NCBI GenBank assembly: GCA_045593905.1
Contig: JAZNXL010000024.1
Coordinates: forward strand, 1-64,000
Direction of reading: 5' to 3'
Length of the DNA: 64,000 nt
Source of the DNA: RGIG9041 sp045593905
GTDB taxonomy: Bacteria > Bacillota > Clostridia > Oscillospirales > QAKW01
Shown here: positions 51,502 through 59,869 of the stretch, piece after piece
Position numbering within the stretch: position 1 is the stretch's first letter
How the letters are laid out: every line of letters starts with the position of its first letter
The notes under the pieces: generated by a model
Database searches by the model: none
What the model was told of the DNA's origin: nothing
The model's input: only the letters and a program-made list of their open reading frames with translations
Translations under genes and position numbers: made by a program

Positions 51502-52278
51502 TTATTTTTTTCTAAAACTTGTGGGCGGCATACCGTATTGCTTTAAAAACGCGCGGTTAAAGGTGCGAATTGTACCAAAACCGACCTTTGATGCAATATC
51601 GGTTACCGAGTCGGTTGTGTTTTTTAAAAGCTTAACGGCATCTGAAAGCCTTAACGAGTTTACATAGTCGTTAAAGCTGATAGAAAGCCGACTGCTGAAT
51701 ATATGCGATACCGAGCTTCGACTGATGTTAAGCGCACTCGCTACGTCGTCAACCGCAAGAGGTTCTTTATAATTTTTTAGGCAGTAATCAAGTATTTGTA
51801 AAACAACATCGCTCGACATCTGCTTTTTTTGAAGCTTTAAGTGTTTTAAAAGCTTTACAAAAAATGTTGTGAGGTATGCATCAATCACAACGCTGTAGCC
51901 GTCACGCTCATACTCTTTAAGCGCCGTTAAAAGCAGGTTTAAAAGGTTGTCGTCATCGGTGTTTTTAAAATCAACCGCCGCACAGGTAGAATCGTTTTGC
52001 AAAAATATATCGCCAAGCGTTAAAAGCCGTGACGGCTTTATAATCAAAAATATGTACTCGCCCTCGCAAAAATCGACGTATTGGTGAATCTGATAGGGAA
52101 ACGCAATAAACACCGATTTTTCTTTAAGCGCATACCGCTTGCCATTGCAGATGGCAGTTCCGCTGCCCTTTGTCACGTAACAAAGCTCAATATCGTCGTG
52201 TATGTGCGCAATATAATTGGCGTCGTGACGCTTTTTAAAGGTTACTTGTGTTCTTGTTTCTGTAAAGATGTTGTGCAT
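51502..52278 (-). CDS. AraC-family regulator divergent from the GH3 genes
   Basis: The 258-residue product has an N-terminal cupin (IAHIHDDIELCYVTKGSGTA, then FIAFPYQIHQYVDF) and a C-terminal AraC double HTH (AVDDVASALNISRSSVSHIF; VGFGTIRTFNRAFLKQYGMP). It lies 89 bases from the first GH3 gene and reads away from it. The TTTACTTGTAT inverted repeat between them is the likely binding site. A beta-glucoside or cello-oligosaccharide is a probable inducer. Confidence 0.9.
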   Translation of the reverse strand: MHNIFTETRTQVTFKKRHDANYIAHIHDDIELCYVTKGSGTAICNGKRYALKEKSVFIAFPYQIHQYVDFCEGEYIFLIIKPSRLLTLGDIFLQNDSTCAAVDFKNTDDDNLLNLLLTALKEYERDGYSVVIDAYLTTFFVKLLKHLKLQKKQMSSDVVLQILDYCLKNYKEPLAVDDVASALNISRSSVSHIFSSRLSISFNDYVNSLRLSDAVKLLKNTTDSVTDIASKVGFGTIRTFNRAFLKQYGMPPTSFRKK

Positions 52279-52302
52279 AATATGTCCTGAAATTAAAATT
52301 AT

Positions 52303-52345
52303 TTTACTTGTATTATAGCACTATATGTCTTAAAATACAAGTAAA
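52303..52345. promoter_or_regulatory. Inverted-repeat operator of the GH3 operon
   Basis: TTTACTTGTAT (52303-52313) and its exact complement ATACAAGTAAA (52335-52345) have centres 32 bp apart, about three helical turns, in the 89-base gap between the AraC gene and GH3 gene 1. Confidence 0.75.
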
Positions 52346-52367
52346 TAGTACTTGGAGGTAGTATTTT

Positions 52368-54707
52368 ATGAACATAACAAGACCAAGAGTTAAAGTAAAG
52401 GCTCAAAAATGGGCAAGATACAAGCACAGTTTAATATCAGCGCTCGGTCCTGACGGCAAGCGTATGACAGGCTGTGACGAACATATCGCGCTTTCGCAAA
52501 AAGCGGCAAGCGAGGGCATGGTACTTCTCGAAAACAACGGTGTTTTACCGCTTAAAAAAGGCACAAAGGTTGCGCTTTTTGGTATGGGTACGCTCGACTA
52601 TACAAAGGGCGGCGGCGGTAGCGGTGCCGTTTACTGCAAATATACATATAACATATACGAGGGCTTTAAGTTAAAAGAGCCGTATGTATCGGTTTACGAG
52701 CCTGTAACAAAATATTACTACGACTATGCAATGGCGCATCTTGACGAATATGCAGGCGAAGGAGATTGTGAACCGCTCATACCAAATATACCGCTCACGA
52801 CCGATTTGCTCAACGATGCGGCAAGAATATGTGACGTTGCTATTATAACAATCAGCCGCACCTCGGCCGAGGGTGCCGACCGTCTTTCAGAAAAAGGTGA
52901 CTTTTACTTAACTGATGATGAGCAGCAAACTGTTGATGCTGTTACATCGGTGTTTGATAAATGCGTTGTTATTTTAAACGTTGGCGGTATGGTTGATGTT
53001 TCGTGGATAAAGAGTAACGATAAAATCGGCGCGGCACTTCTTGCATGGCAAGCAGGCCAGAACGGTGCGCTCGCGGCAGCTGACATTATTTGCGGTGACG
53101 TTAACCCATCGGGTAAACTTGCCGATACCTTTGCAAAAACTTTTGCAGACTATCCATCGGCAGATACCTTTAACGAAAGCGAAGACTATGTTGAATACTT
53201 TGAAGATATCTATGTAGGCTACCGCTATTTTGAAACTATCCCCGGCGCTAAAGACAAGGTAAACTATCCCTTTGGCTACGGTCTTTCATACACAACCTTT
53301 GATATTTCAAAACCGGTTGCAAAACAAAACGGCGACAGCATTGAGCTTTTTGTAACTGTTACAAACACAGGCGATGTGGCAGGTAAAGAGGTTGTTCAAG
53401 GCTACTACTCAGCGCCTCAGGGTGTTCTCGGTAAGAGCGCAATTGAACTTGGTGCGTTCCAAAAAACAAAGCTTTTAGCACCCGGCGAGAGTGAAGATAT
53501 TACACTTTCGTTCAAAATTGCTGATATGGCAAGCTATGACGACCTTGGCAAGCTTCAAAAATCAGCATATCTTTTAGAAAAAGGTGACTATAAATTCTTC
53601 GTTGGTAACAGCTGCCGTAACACACAGCAGGCTGACTACGTTTACACAGTAACCGAGGAGTTTGTTGTAACAGAGCAGTTATCACAAAAATGCGCTCCCG
53701 TTCATATTAAAAAGCGTATGCTCTCTGACGGTAGCTTCGAAGCTCTCCCCGAGGGTAGCTTTAAGCACTACAGCCCCGCGCCGTACGTAAACCCTGCAAA
53801 ACCCGTTGAAAGCGCAACTCCTTTCACACTCGAGGACGTATATAACGGTAAGCTCACACTTGACGAGTTTTTAACACAGTTTACCGATGACGAGCTCATA
53901 ACTCTTTTGGCAGGAACAGGTGTGCGTTGGGGTGTTTCAACAACAATGGGTATAGGCGGAATTGACCGACTTGGTGTGCCTGTGCTTATGACAAACGACG
54001 GACCTGCGGGCCTTAGGGTGCGCTCTACAATAGGCATTGCAACAACTGCTTGGCCGTGCGCAACACTTCTTGCTTGCACCTGGAACACCGATATTATGTA
54101 CGAAATAGGTAAAGCAGGCGCCATTGAAGCAAAAGAACAAGGCAACGCTATTTGGCTCACCCCCGGACTTAATATCCATAGAAACCCGCTTTGCGGCCGT
54201 AACTTTGAATACTTTAGCGAAGACCCTGTTGTTGCGGGTAAGTTAGCCGCTGCAAAGGTAAACGGTATTCAAAGCCAAAAGATTGGCGCATCAATCAAGC
54301 ATTTTTGCTGTAATAATAAAGAGATTAACCGTCAGTTCTCTGATAGCCGACTTTCAGAACGTGCACTCAGAGAAATTTACTTAAAGTGCTTTGAAATTGC
54401 AGTTAAAGAGTCACAGCCGTTTACTCTTATGTGTGCATACAACATTGTAAACGGACAAAGATGCTGCGAAAGCTATGAGCTTAACCAGCTTATCCTTCGC
54501 GATGAATGGGGCTATGAGGGTATGATAGAGACTGACTGGTGGACACCCTGTGACCAATCAAGCATTGTACTTGCAGGTTGCGATGTGCGTATGCCAATAG
54601 GTGAGCCCGAGGTGGTTAAGTTTGCGTTAAAAAACAAAAAGCTCACTCGCGGACACCTTGAAAAATGCGCAAAACGAGTACTCGAAATGATGCTTAAGAT
54701 TGACTGA
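52368..54707 (+). CDS. GH3 beta-glucosidase-type enzyme 1, permuted domain order
   Basis: The 779-residue enzyme should release glucose or another sugar from beta-glycosides in the cytoplasm, since no signal peptide is present. The domain order is reversed relative to most GH3 enzymes. The (alpha/beta)6 sandwich comes first (SEGMVLLENNGVLPLKKGTK, residues 40-310, with the GGGGSGAV loop), then a fibronectin-like domain (about 325-430), then the TIM barrel from about 480 (LTPGLNIHRNPLCGRNFEYF, GASIKHFCCNNKE). The nucleophile Asp is in ETDWW near residue 723. The same order is known in Ruminococcus albus glucosidase. It forms a tandem pair with the next gene. Confidence 0.93.
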   Translation: MNITRPRVKVKAQKWARYKHSLISALGPDGKRMTGCDEHIALSQKAASEGMVLLENNGVLPLKKGTKVALFGMGTLDYTKGGGGSGAVYCKYTYNIYEGFKLKEPYVSVYEPVTKYYYDYAMAHLDEYAGEGDCEPLIPNIPLTTDLLNDAARICDVAIITISRTSAEGADRLSEKGDFYLTDDEQQTVDAVTSVFDKCVVILNVGGMVDVSWIKSNDKIGAALLAWQAGQNGALAAADIICGDVNPSGKLADTFAKTFADYPSADTFNESEDYVEYFEDIYVGYRYFETIPGAKDKVNYPFGYGLSYTTFDISKPVAKQNGDSIELFVTVTNTGDVAGKEVVQGYYSAPQGVLGKSAIELGAFQKTKLLAPGESEDITLSFKIADMASYDDLGKLQKSAYLLEKGDYKFFVGNSCRNTQQADYVYTVTEEFVVTEQLSQKCAPVHIKKRMLSDGSFEALPEGSFKHYSPAPYVNPAKPVESATPFTLEDVYNGKLTLDEFLTQFTDDELITLLAGTGVRWGVSTTMGIGGIDRLGVPVLMTNDGPAGLRVRSTIGIATTAWPCATLLACTWNTDIMYEIGKAGAIEAKEQGNAIWLTPGLNIHRNPLCGRNFEYFSEDPVVAGKLAAAKVNGIQSQKIGASIKHFCCNNKEINRQFSDSRLSERALREIYLKCFEIAVKESQPFTLMCAYNIVNGQRCCESYELNQLILRDEWGYEGMIETDWWTPCDQSSIVLAGCDVRMPIGEPEVVKFALKNKKLTRGHLEKCAKRVLEMMLKID

Positions 54708-54744
54708 TTAATTTAAATATATATAAAGCTAAATGGAGGCAATT

Positions 54745-57084
54745 ATGAACATAACAAGACCAAGAGTAAAAGTAAAAGCTCAAAAATGGGCAAAATACAA
54801 ATATAACTTAATATCGGCGCTCGGTCCTGACGGTAAGCGTATGACAAGCTGTGATGAACATATTGCGCTTTCGCAAAAGGCGGCAAGCGAGGGTATGGTA
54901 CTGCTTGAAAATAACGGTATTTTACCGCTTAAAAAAGGCACAAAGGTTGCGCTTTTTGGTATGGGTACACTCGACTATACCAAAGGCGGCGGCGGTAGTG
55001 GTGCCGTTTACTGTAAATATACATACAATTTTTACGAGGGCTTTAAGAAAAAAGAGCCTTACGTCAGCGTTTATGAGCCTGTTACAAAATACTACTATGA
55101 CTACGCAATGGAGCATCTTGACGAGTACGCAGGCGAGCGTAACAACGACCACCTTGTTCCTTGTATTGAACTCCCCGAAAAGCTTTTAAACGATGCCGCA
55201 AAAGAGTGCGACGTTGCGGTTATTACAATAAGCCGTACCTCACACGAGGGTGCTGACCGTTTTTCAGAAAAAGGCGACTTTTACTTAACTGACGACGAGC
55301 AGCAAACTGTTGATGCCGTCACATCGGTATTCGATAAATGCGTTGTTATTTTAAACGTTGGCGGTATGGTTGACGTTTCGTGGATAAAGAATAACGATAA
55401 AATCGGTGCGGCACTTCTTGCATGGCAAGCAGGCCAAAACGGTGCGCTCGCGGCAGCTGATATTATTTGCGGTGACGTTAACCCGTCAGGTAAGCTTACC
55501 GATACATTTGCAAAAACCTTTGACGATTATCCGTCAGCTGATACCTTTAACAAAAGCGAAGACTATGTTGAATACTTTGAAGATATTTACGTAGGCTACC
55601 GCTATTTTGAAACTATCCCAGGCGCCAAAGACAAGGTAAACTACCCCTTTGGCTACGGTCTTTCATACACAACCTTTGATATTTCAAAACCTGTGGCAAA
55701 ACTCGACGGTGACACAATAGAAATTTCAACAACCGTTAAAAACACAGGCGATATGGCGGGCAAAGAGGTTGTTCAAGCATATTACTCGGCACCGCAGGGT
55801 GTACTTGGCAAAAGCGCTATTGAACTTGGTGCATTCCAAAAAACAAAGCTTTTAGCCCCCGGCGAGAGCGAGGATATTACAGTTTCGTTTAAAGTGGCCG
55901 ATATGTCAAGCTACGATGACCTCGGCAAGCTTAAAAAATCAGCATACCTTTTAGAAAAAGGCGATTACAGGTTCTTTGTAGGTAACAACTGCCGTAACTT
56001 AATACAGGCTGACTACGTTTACACAGTGGCTGATGAGTTTATTGTAACCAAGCAGCTTAGCGAACTTTGTCCGCCAATCAACCTTAAAAAGCGTATGCTT
56101 GCTGACGGTAGCTTTGAAGCTTTGCCCGAAGGTAAATTTAAACACTACAAACCCGAACCGTACGTAAACACCGCAAAGCCTGTTGAAAGCGCAACTCCTT
56201 TCACACTCGAAGACGTATACAATCAAAAGCTCACCCTCGACGAGTTTTTAACACAGTTTACCGACGACGAGCTTGTTACAATAGTTACAGGCTGTGGCTC
56301 AAACAGAAGCGTTTCAACAACGGCAGGTATGGGCGGTATCGTAAGACTTGATGTACCAATTATGCCTACAGCCGACGGCCCTGCAGGCGTGCGTATTAGA
56401 CCTACAGTTGGTATTGAAACAACCGCTTGGCCGTGTGCAACACTGCTTGCTTGTACCTGGAACACCGACATTATGTATGAAATAGGTAAAGCGGGCGCAA
56501 TCGAGGCAAAAGAGCAAGGACTTGCAATATGGCTTACACCCGCGCTCAATATCCACAGAAACCCGCTTTGCGGACGTAACTTTGAATACTTTAGTGAAGA
56601 CCCTGTTGTTGCGGGTAAGTTTGCTGCTGCAAAGGTAAACGGTATTCAAAGCCAAAAAATCGGCGCATCAATCAAACATTTTTGCTGCAACAACAAAGAG
56701 GTTAACCGTAAGTTCTCTGATAGCCGTGTTTCAGAACGCGCTTTACGTGAAATTTACCTCAAGTGCTTTGAAATTACAGTTAAAGAATCTCAGCCCTATA
56801 CACTAATGAATTCGTACAACATTGTAAACGGACAAAGATGCTGCGAAAGCTATGAGCTTAACCAGCTTATCCTTCGCGATGAATGGGGCTATGAGGGTAT
56901 GATAGAGACTGACTGGTGGACACCCTGTGACCAATCAAACAATGTTCTTGCAGGTTGCGATGTTCGTATGCCTGTAGGCGACCCCGAGGTGTTAAAGGGC
57001 GCACTCCATAACAAAAAGATTACTCGCGGACACCTTGAAAAATGTGCAAAACGCATACTCGAAATGATGTTAAAGATTGACTAA
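54745..57084 (+). CDS. GH3 beta-glucosidase-type enzyme 2, tandem paralogue
   Basis: This 779-residue protein has the same permuted order and length as enzyme 1 and is nearly identical over long stretches, including 124 identical nucleotides around the catalytic Asp (56815-56938 against 54438-54561). Differences cluster at about residues 130-160 (cap of the first domain), 430-470 and 520-545 (GCGSNRSVSTTAGMGGIVRL instead of GTGVRWGVSTTMGIGGIDRL), so substrate preference may differ. The start is ATG 54745, with GGAGG upstream; the frame opens 12 bases earlier. A terminator follows. Confidence 0.93.
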   Translation: MNITRPRVKVKAQKWAKYKYNLISALGPDGKRMTSCDEHIALSQKAASEGMVLLENNGILPLKKGTKVALFGMGTLDYTKGGGGSGAVYCKYTYNFYEGFKKKEPYVSVYEPVTKYYYDYAMEHLDEYAGERNNDHLVPCIELPEKLLNDAAKECDVAVITISRTSHEGADRFSEKGDFYLTDDEQQTVDAVTSVFDKCVVILNVGGMVDVSWIKNNDKIGAALLAWQAGQNGALAAADIICGDVNPSGKLTDTFAKTFDDYPSADTFNKSEDYVEYFEDIYVGYRYFETIPGAKDKVNYPFGYGLSYTTFDISKPVAKLDGDTIEISTTVKNTGDMAGKEVVQAYYSAPQGVLGKSAIELGAFQKTKLLAPGESEDITVSFKVADMSSYDDLGKLKKSAYLLEKGDYRFFVGNNCRNLIQADYVYTVADEFIVTKQLSELCPPINLKKRMLADGSFEALPEGKFKHYKPEPYVNTAKPVESATPFTLEDVYNQKLTLDEFLTQFTDDELVTIVTGCGSNRSVSTTAGMGGIVRLDVPIMPTADGPAGVRIRPTVGIETTAWPCATLLACTWNTDIMYEIGKAGAIEAKEQGLAIWLTPALNIHRNPLCGRNFEYFSEDPVVAGKFAAAKVNGIQSQKIGASIKHFCCNNKEVNRKFSDSRVSERALREIYLKCFEITVKESQPYTLMNSYNIVNGQRCCESYELNQLILRDEWGYEGMIETDWWTPCDQSNNVLAGCDVRMPVGDPEVLKGALHNKKITRGHLEKCAKRILEMMLKID

Positions 57085-57087
57085 ATA

Positions 57088-57119
57088 AAAAATCTCGTAG
57101 TTTTTACTACGAGATTTTA
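57088..57119 (+). terminator. Terminator after the GH3 pair
   Basis: AAAAATCTCGTAG, TTTTTA and CTACGAGATTTT. The same sequence recurs after the Arc-like gene at 62187-62220. Confidence 0.9.
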
Positions 57120-57218
57120 TTTTGTGAAAATTTTTGCCGTTCTAAATAATAACTTCGCTTACGAGAGGTACTTATCGGCACGGGCAACTCGTCTCCTACA
57201 TATAAATTTAATATATTA

Positions 57219-57247
57219 TTGCAATTTTTTAAAAAACATGATAAACT
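57219..57247 (+). promoter_or_regulatory. Promoter of structured leader, copy A
   Basis: TTGCAA (57219-57224) and TAAACT (57242-57247) have a 17-base spacer. Transcription would begin near 57254, exactly at the first stem of the leader. Copy B has the same hexamers and spacing, though the spacer itself differs. The 57120-57218 stretch holds a weak ACGAG...CTCGT inverted repeat and nothing else I can name. Confidence 0.7.
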
Positions 57248-57253
57248 GATAAT

Positions 57254-57482
57254 TGCCAAACTAACTGAATACTTGTGTGAAATTGGGTGTATTTTCTTTT
57301 TATAAGGATAAATACGCTCTATTTTCGTAACCTATAATTATTACGAATTTGATAAAAATGCAAATTTCAACGAATGTATGTTGCGAGCGTTTTTACGCCC
57401 TTTTCACACTCGGTTAGTTTGGCGACTATCGGAGTTTGCGTTTTTTGTGCGGTTGCTTCGGTAGCCGCACTTTTTAATTTTT
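57254..57482 (+). promoter_or_regulatory. Candidate structured RNA leader with terminator, copy A
   Basis: About 230 bases of predicted 5' UTR. The outer stem P1 is GCCAAACTAAC (57255-57265) with GTTAGTTTGGC (57413-57423). P2 is GTGTGAAA (57275-57282) with TTTCACAC (57402-57409). GGGTGT (57285-57290) can pair either with ACGCCC just before P2' or, in part, with a local AAATACGC, an alternative-pairing pattern. An inner stem joins CGTAACCTA to TATGTTGCG. The last hairpin, GTGCGGTTGC, TTCG, GTAGCCGCAC (57447-57470), plus TTTTTAATTTTT, is a terminator that touches the AGGAGG of the gene. I do not recognise a known riboswitch class. Confidence 0.7.
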
Positions 57483-57493
57483 AGGAGGAAAAA

Positions 57494-59500
57494 ATGAAAA
57501 AACGAATTTTAAGCTTAGTACTTGTTTTAGTTATGTCGGTATCTTTTGCAGCTACTATGTGTGTTACAGCTAGTGCCTATACATATAATGGAAGCGCTGC
57601 CGTTGATTATGCCAATCAGCATTGGAATGATGGTGTAGGCAAGTGTGCAACCTTCGTATCTAATTGTTTGGCAGCAGGTGGTTGCAACGCGTGGTCTTCT
57701 TTAGTTGTAAATTTAAGAGAACAGTTAATTAGTGGCGGTTGGGGAACCGAATATCTTCTTACAGAGAATGGACAATCAATATATGAATATCAAAACTCTG
57801 GAAAGCTTTCTGCGGGCGACCCCATATTTTTTTATTGTAAAAAATGTAAAACTTTCACACATGTGGTTATTTGCACTGGATTCAATAGCGAGGGAAAAGC
57901 AACTGCATCTGGACATAATGCCGCATGGAATAATGTTACTTACATAGCGGGATTTTGGGACGCTTCAGAGCATAAAGGTGACGATATTTTAGTATATTCA
58001 TTTCATATTGACGGAGACGATATAAACTATCACAACCTTAGTGAAGGTGTATATTTCATATTGAATATGGGTCAAAAAAGATATCTGGCAGTTGACAACG
58101 GAATAGATGAGAATGCGCAGAACGTATCAGCTCATATATTTTGGAACAGCGACGCTTATAAAATGTCAATTACAAAGGTAGGGGATGCCTATAAAATGCG
58201 ACCTCTTTGTTCTGCTTCAAGACTAATAAATGTGTATGCAGATACAGTTGTGAGTGGAAAAAATGTAAATATTTACAACGAAACTAATCATGCATCGCAG
58301 TGGTGGAGATATGAGCTTGTCGGCGATTCGTTTATTATAAGAAACGCCCAAAATCCAAGTTGTGTACTTACCGTTGATGGCGAAAATGTAATAGTATCAA
58401 CATATACAGGCTCCGACTACCAAAAGTGGCAAATATACGCTCCTCAAGATACAATTGCTTATAATGCAAATGGTGGCACAGGGGCGCCGCCTTCGCAAGT
58501 CAAATATCACAATATTGACCTTGTGTTGACTTCTCAAACTCCTGTTCGCGAGGGCTATACCTTTTTGGGTTGGTCACATAGTCCTACGGCAACACAACCA
58601 AGTGCATACCCCAGTGGTGTTTATCATAGTTTGACGGGAGCAACTTTGTATGCAGTATGGTCTAAAAATACCGTGCACACTTGTGAATTTTCAAATTATA
58701 TTTATAACAATGATGCAACTTGTATAAACAATGGTACAGAAACAGCTACTTGCAGTTGTGGTAAAACAAATACAAAAGAAAAAGCTAACTCGGCAACTGG
58801 TAATCATTATTGGGGAGAATATATATCAAACAAGAATGCAACCGAAACAGCTGATGGTACAAAAACACGTACTTGCGCGGTTTGTGGTCATAGCGAAACT
58901 GCAGTAGACGTTGGTTCAAAACTTCCTGCAATCAAGGACACAACGGCAATATTTACCGACGTAGCTCAAGATTGGTATACAACCTTTGTTAACTACGCAT
59001 ACACCTACGGCATATTCAAGGGCAACGAAGACGGCACGTTTAAACCGCTTTCAAATATCACACGTGCTGAATTTGTGCAGGTGCTTGCAAACATTACAGG
59101 CGTTGATACCTCAAACAAAGCGGTTGTAACAAAGTTTAGCGATGTGAGAGCAGGCGATTGGTTTGCACCTGCTGTTAAGTGGGCAAACGATAACGGAATT
59201 GTTGCAGGTAAATACGCAAATCAGTTTGCTCCCGAAGAAAACATAACACGTGAGCAAATGTGCGTTATGATTGTAAACTATGCAAAATACAGGGGAATTA
59301 CTCTTGCAGTAGTTGAGGCAAAAGAGGCGTTTGCTGACGATTGGGCAATAAGCTCATGGGCAAAAGATGCAGTTTATGCTTGTCAGATGGCTGACATTGT
59401 AAACGGCAAAGGCGAGGGAAGATTTGACCCACAAGGCACAGGTCTTAGAGCCGAAGCATCGGTTATATTTACAAAATTCCATCAAAATTATTTAAAATAG
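57494..59500 (+). CDS. Secreted amidase/peptidase-domain protein with ricin-like, InlB-like and SLH domains
   Basis: The 668-residue protein has a signal peptide (to about ASA, residue 28). The first domain, residues 30-170, is an Amidase_6/NlpC-like cysteine hydrolase: Cys51 in GKCATFVSNC and His123 in FTHVVICTGF. A ricin-type beta-trefoil (180-320, with QKW) follows, then an InlB-type repeat (YNANGGTGAPPSQ...GYTFLGWS), two cysteine-pair segments (CSCGKT, CAVCGHS), and three SLH repeats from about residue 490 that bind wall polymer. It is therefore a wall-bound hydrolase or adhesin. It lies behind structured leader A, with AGGAGG before the ATG. Confidence 0.9.
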   Translation: MKKRILSLVLVLVMSVSFAATMCVTASAYTYNGSAAVDYANQHWNDGVGKCATFVSNCLAAGGCNAWSSLVVNLREQLISGGWGTEYLLTENGQSIYEYQNSGKLSAGDPIFFYCKKCKTFTHVVICTGFNSEGKATASGHNAAWNNVTYIAGFWDASEHKGDDILVYSFHIDGDDINYHNLSEGVYFILNMGQKRYLAVDNGIDENAQNVSAHIFWNSDAYKMSITKVGDAYKMRPLCSASRLINVYADTVVSGKNVNIYNETNHASQWWRYELVGDSFIIRNAQNPSCVLTVDGENVIVSTYTGSDYQKWQIYAPQDTIAYNANGGTGAPPSQVKYHNIDLVLTSQTPVREGYTFLGWSHSPTATQPSAYPSGVYHSLTGATLYAVWSKNTVHTCEFSNYIYNNDATCINNGTETATCSCGKTNTKEKANSATGNHYWGEYISNKNATETADGTKTRTCAVCGHSETAVDVGSKLPAIKDTTAIFTDVAQDWYTTFVNYAYTYGIFKGNEDGTFKPLSNITRAEFVQVLANITGVDTSNKAVVTKFSDVRAGDWFAPAVKWANDNGIVAGKYANQFAPEENITREQMCVMIVNYAKYRGITLAVVEAKEAFADDWAISSWAKDAVYACQMADIVNGKGEGRFDPQGTGLRAEASVIFTKFHQNYLK

Positions 59501-59503
59501 AAT

Positions 59504-59531
59504 AAAAAAACACCCGTAAAGGTGTTTTTTT
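59504..59531 (+). terminator. Terminator after the SLH protein gene
   Basis: AAAAAAACACC, CGTAAA and GGTGTTTTTTT. Confidence 0.88.
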
Positions 59532-59591
59532 ATGCTTCGCTTTGCCTACCTTGCCTATAGAGGCAAGGGTACGGTTAAATTTAAATTATCA

Positions 59592-59620
59592 TTGCAATTT
59601 TTAATAAAACGTGGTAAACT
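59592..59620 (+). promoter_or_regulatory. Promoter of structured leader, copy B
   Basis: TTGCAA (59592-59597), 17 bases, TAAACT (59615-59620). The same hexamers and spacing as copy A. Confidence 0.7.
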
Positions 59621-59626
59621 GATATT

Positions 59627-59855
59627 TGCCAAACTAACTGAATACTTGTGTGAAATTGGGTGTATTTTCTTTTTATAAGGATAAATACGCTCTGTTTTCG
59701 CAACCTATAATTATTACGAATTTGATAAAAATGCAAATTCCAGCGATTGTAGGTTGCGAGCGTTTTTACGCCCCATTTCACACTCGGTTAGTTTGGCGAC
59801 TATCGGAGTTTGCGTTTTTTGTGCGGTTACTTCGGTAGCCGCACTTTTTAATTTT
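59627..59855 (+). promoter_or_regulatory. Candidate structured RNA leader with terminator, copy B
   Basis: It aligns with copy A along its whole length. P1 (59628-59638 with 59787-59797) and P2 are unchanged. The inner stem CGCAACCTA/TAGGTTGCG is perfect here, where A has a G-U pair and one mismatch. In the terminator stem an A-U pair replaces the G-U of copy A. Base changes therefore largely keep pairing. A reading frame from GTG 59650 is open here, but the matching frame in copy A meets TAA, so the conserved feature is RNA, not protein. The terminator hairpin is at 59821-59844 and GGGAGG follows directly. Confidence 0.7.
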
Positions 59856-59869
59856 GGGAGGATGATTAA

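Noticed and set aside
57121..57218. Part of structured leader A
   Set aside because: No similarity to the region before copy B beyond CTTCGCTT, and it lies upstream of the promoter.
59650..59838. Open frame of 62 codons starting GTG inside leader copy B
   Set aside because: The corresponding frame in copy A is stopped by TAA shortly after the start, while the pairing of the RNA stems is kept; there is no RBS.
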